A stretch of 30,996 bases of DNA from Streptobacillus canis (GTDB lineage Bacteria > Fusobacteriota > Fusobacteriia > Fusobacteriales > Leptotrichiaceae). Numbering within the stretch: the stretch's first letter is position 1; the number at the start of each line of letters is the position of its first letter. Positions 30,871-30,996 of the stretch are shown piece after piece. Where the stretch lies: NCBI RefSeq assembly GCF_009733925.1, contig NZ_WOEI01000021.1, positions 1 to 30,996 of the forward strand, written 5' to 3'. Both the position numbers and the translations under genes were made by a program. The notes beneath the pieces were generated by a model, which did no database searches, was not told the origin of the DNA, and worked only from the letters and a program-made list of their open reading frames with translations.

Positions 30871-30996
30871 ATGGAAAGAGGATGTAAATCAGTTTTTACT
30901 GGTTGTTTATCAGTGTTTATTGTAATATTTTTATTTTTTGTTGGAGCATGTGTAAGAATAAATTCAGAAGGTGCAATGATAAAAGATTTAAGAGAA
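30871..30996 (+). CDS. N-terminus of a membrane protein or lipoprotein (partial)
   Basis: ATG 30871 opens a frame that continues past the window end (42 residues seen). It has a hydrophobic segment (VFTGCLSVFIVIFLFFVGAC, about 8-27) followed by VRINSEGAMIKDLRE. VGAC resembles a lipobox, so this could be a lipoprotein or a signal-anchored protein. An AAAGGG ribosome-binding-like sequence lies 12 bases upstream, which is rather far. The 78-base gap before it has no visible promoter. It may be linked to the SUKH gene. Confidence 0.55.
   Translation, partial: MERGCKSVFTGCLSVFIVIFLFFVGACVRINSEGAMIKDLRE

Noticed and set aside
1..30996. CRISPR array, prophage, tRNA or rRNA genes
   Set aside because: I saw no regularly spaced repeats, phage structural genes or RNA-gene sequence. 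A dedicated scan would be needed to exclude very degenerate forms.

Overview
The window is strongly AT-rich chromosomal DNA of a bacterium. Codon use is dominated by A/T-ending codons. Protein features point to a diderm, fermentative member of Fusobacteriota, most probably the Leptotrichiaceae (Leptotrichia/Streptobacillus/Sneathia type). These features are a phosphotransferase system, formate-tetrahydrofolate ligase, a periplasmic NlpA-type binding protein, MgtC, SIMPL and LemA proteins, and a GH57 glucan branching enzyme. The assignment rests on remembered family resemblance, not a database search.

Region 1 (1-6.7 kb): the tail of a MalK/UgpC-type sugar ABC ATPase, a solitary ImmA/IrrE-type metallopeptidase with its own promoter and terminator, then a leftward block. 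That block holds ptsH (HPr), a hypothetical-RNase H-rho operon, a glucose/maltose-type PTS EIICB and fhs. Nearly every unit is bounded by a visible promoter and hairpin terminator. Region 2 (6.8-13.8 kb) runs rightward: two unknown membrane proteins under an exact-consensus promoter, radC plus a shortened PSP1 protein, an unlisted 57-residue membrane protein, then a six-gene operon (tRNA-methyltransferase-like, cupin, coaE, engB, lemA, DUF2207).

Region 3 (13.7-20.8 kb) has two divergent import operons. Leftward is an AfuABC/FbpABC-type transporter with mgtC attached; rightward is a MetNIQ-like transporter. They are separated by a 312-base control region containing a perfect palindrome. Region 4 (20.8-23.3 kb): rpmB with tandem promoters, a decayed IS91-like transposase, and glpX leftward. 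Region 5 (23.4-31 kb) runs rightward: an unusually large signal peptidase I, a RimI-like acetyltransferase, GH57 branching enzyme, a divergent cysteine desulfurase, a two-module SIMPL protein, a SUKH (SMI1/KNR4) protein and the start of a small membrane protein.

Most of the window is ordinary core genome. I saw no prophage, CRISPR array, tRNA or rRNA, and no convincing new multi-gene defence system. The points most worth a second look are the AfuA-like (possibly sugar-phosphate) transporter tied to mgtC, the MetN lacking its regulatory domain, the PSP1 protein lacking its cysteine cluster, the unknown two-gene membrane cassette, and the flanking repeats around the dead IS91-like element.
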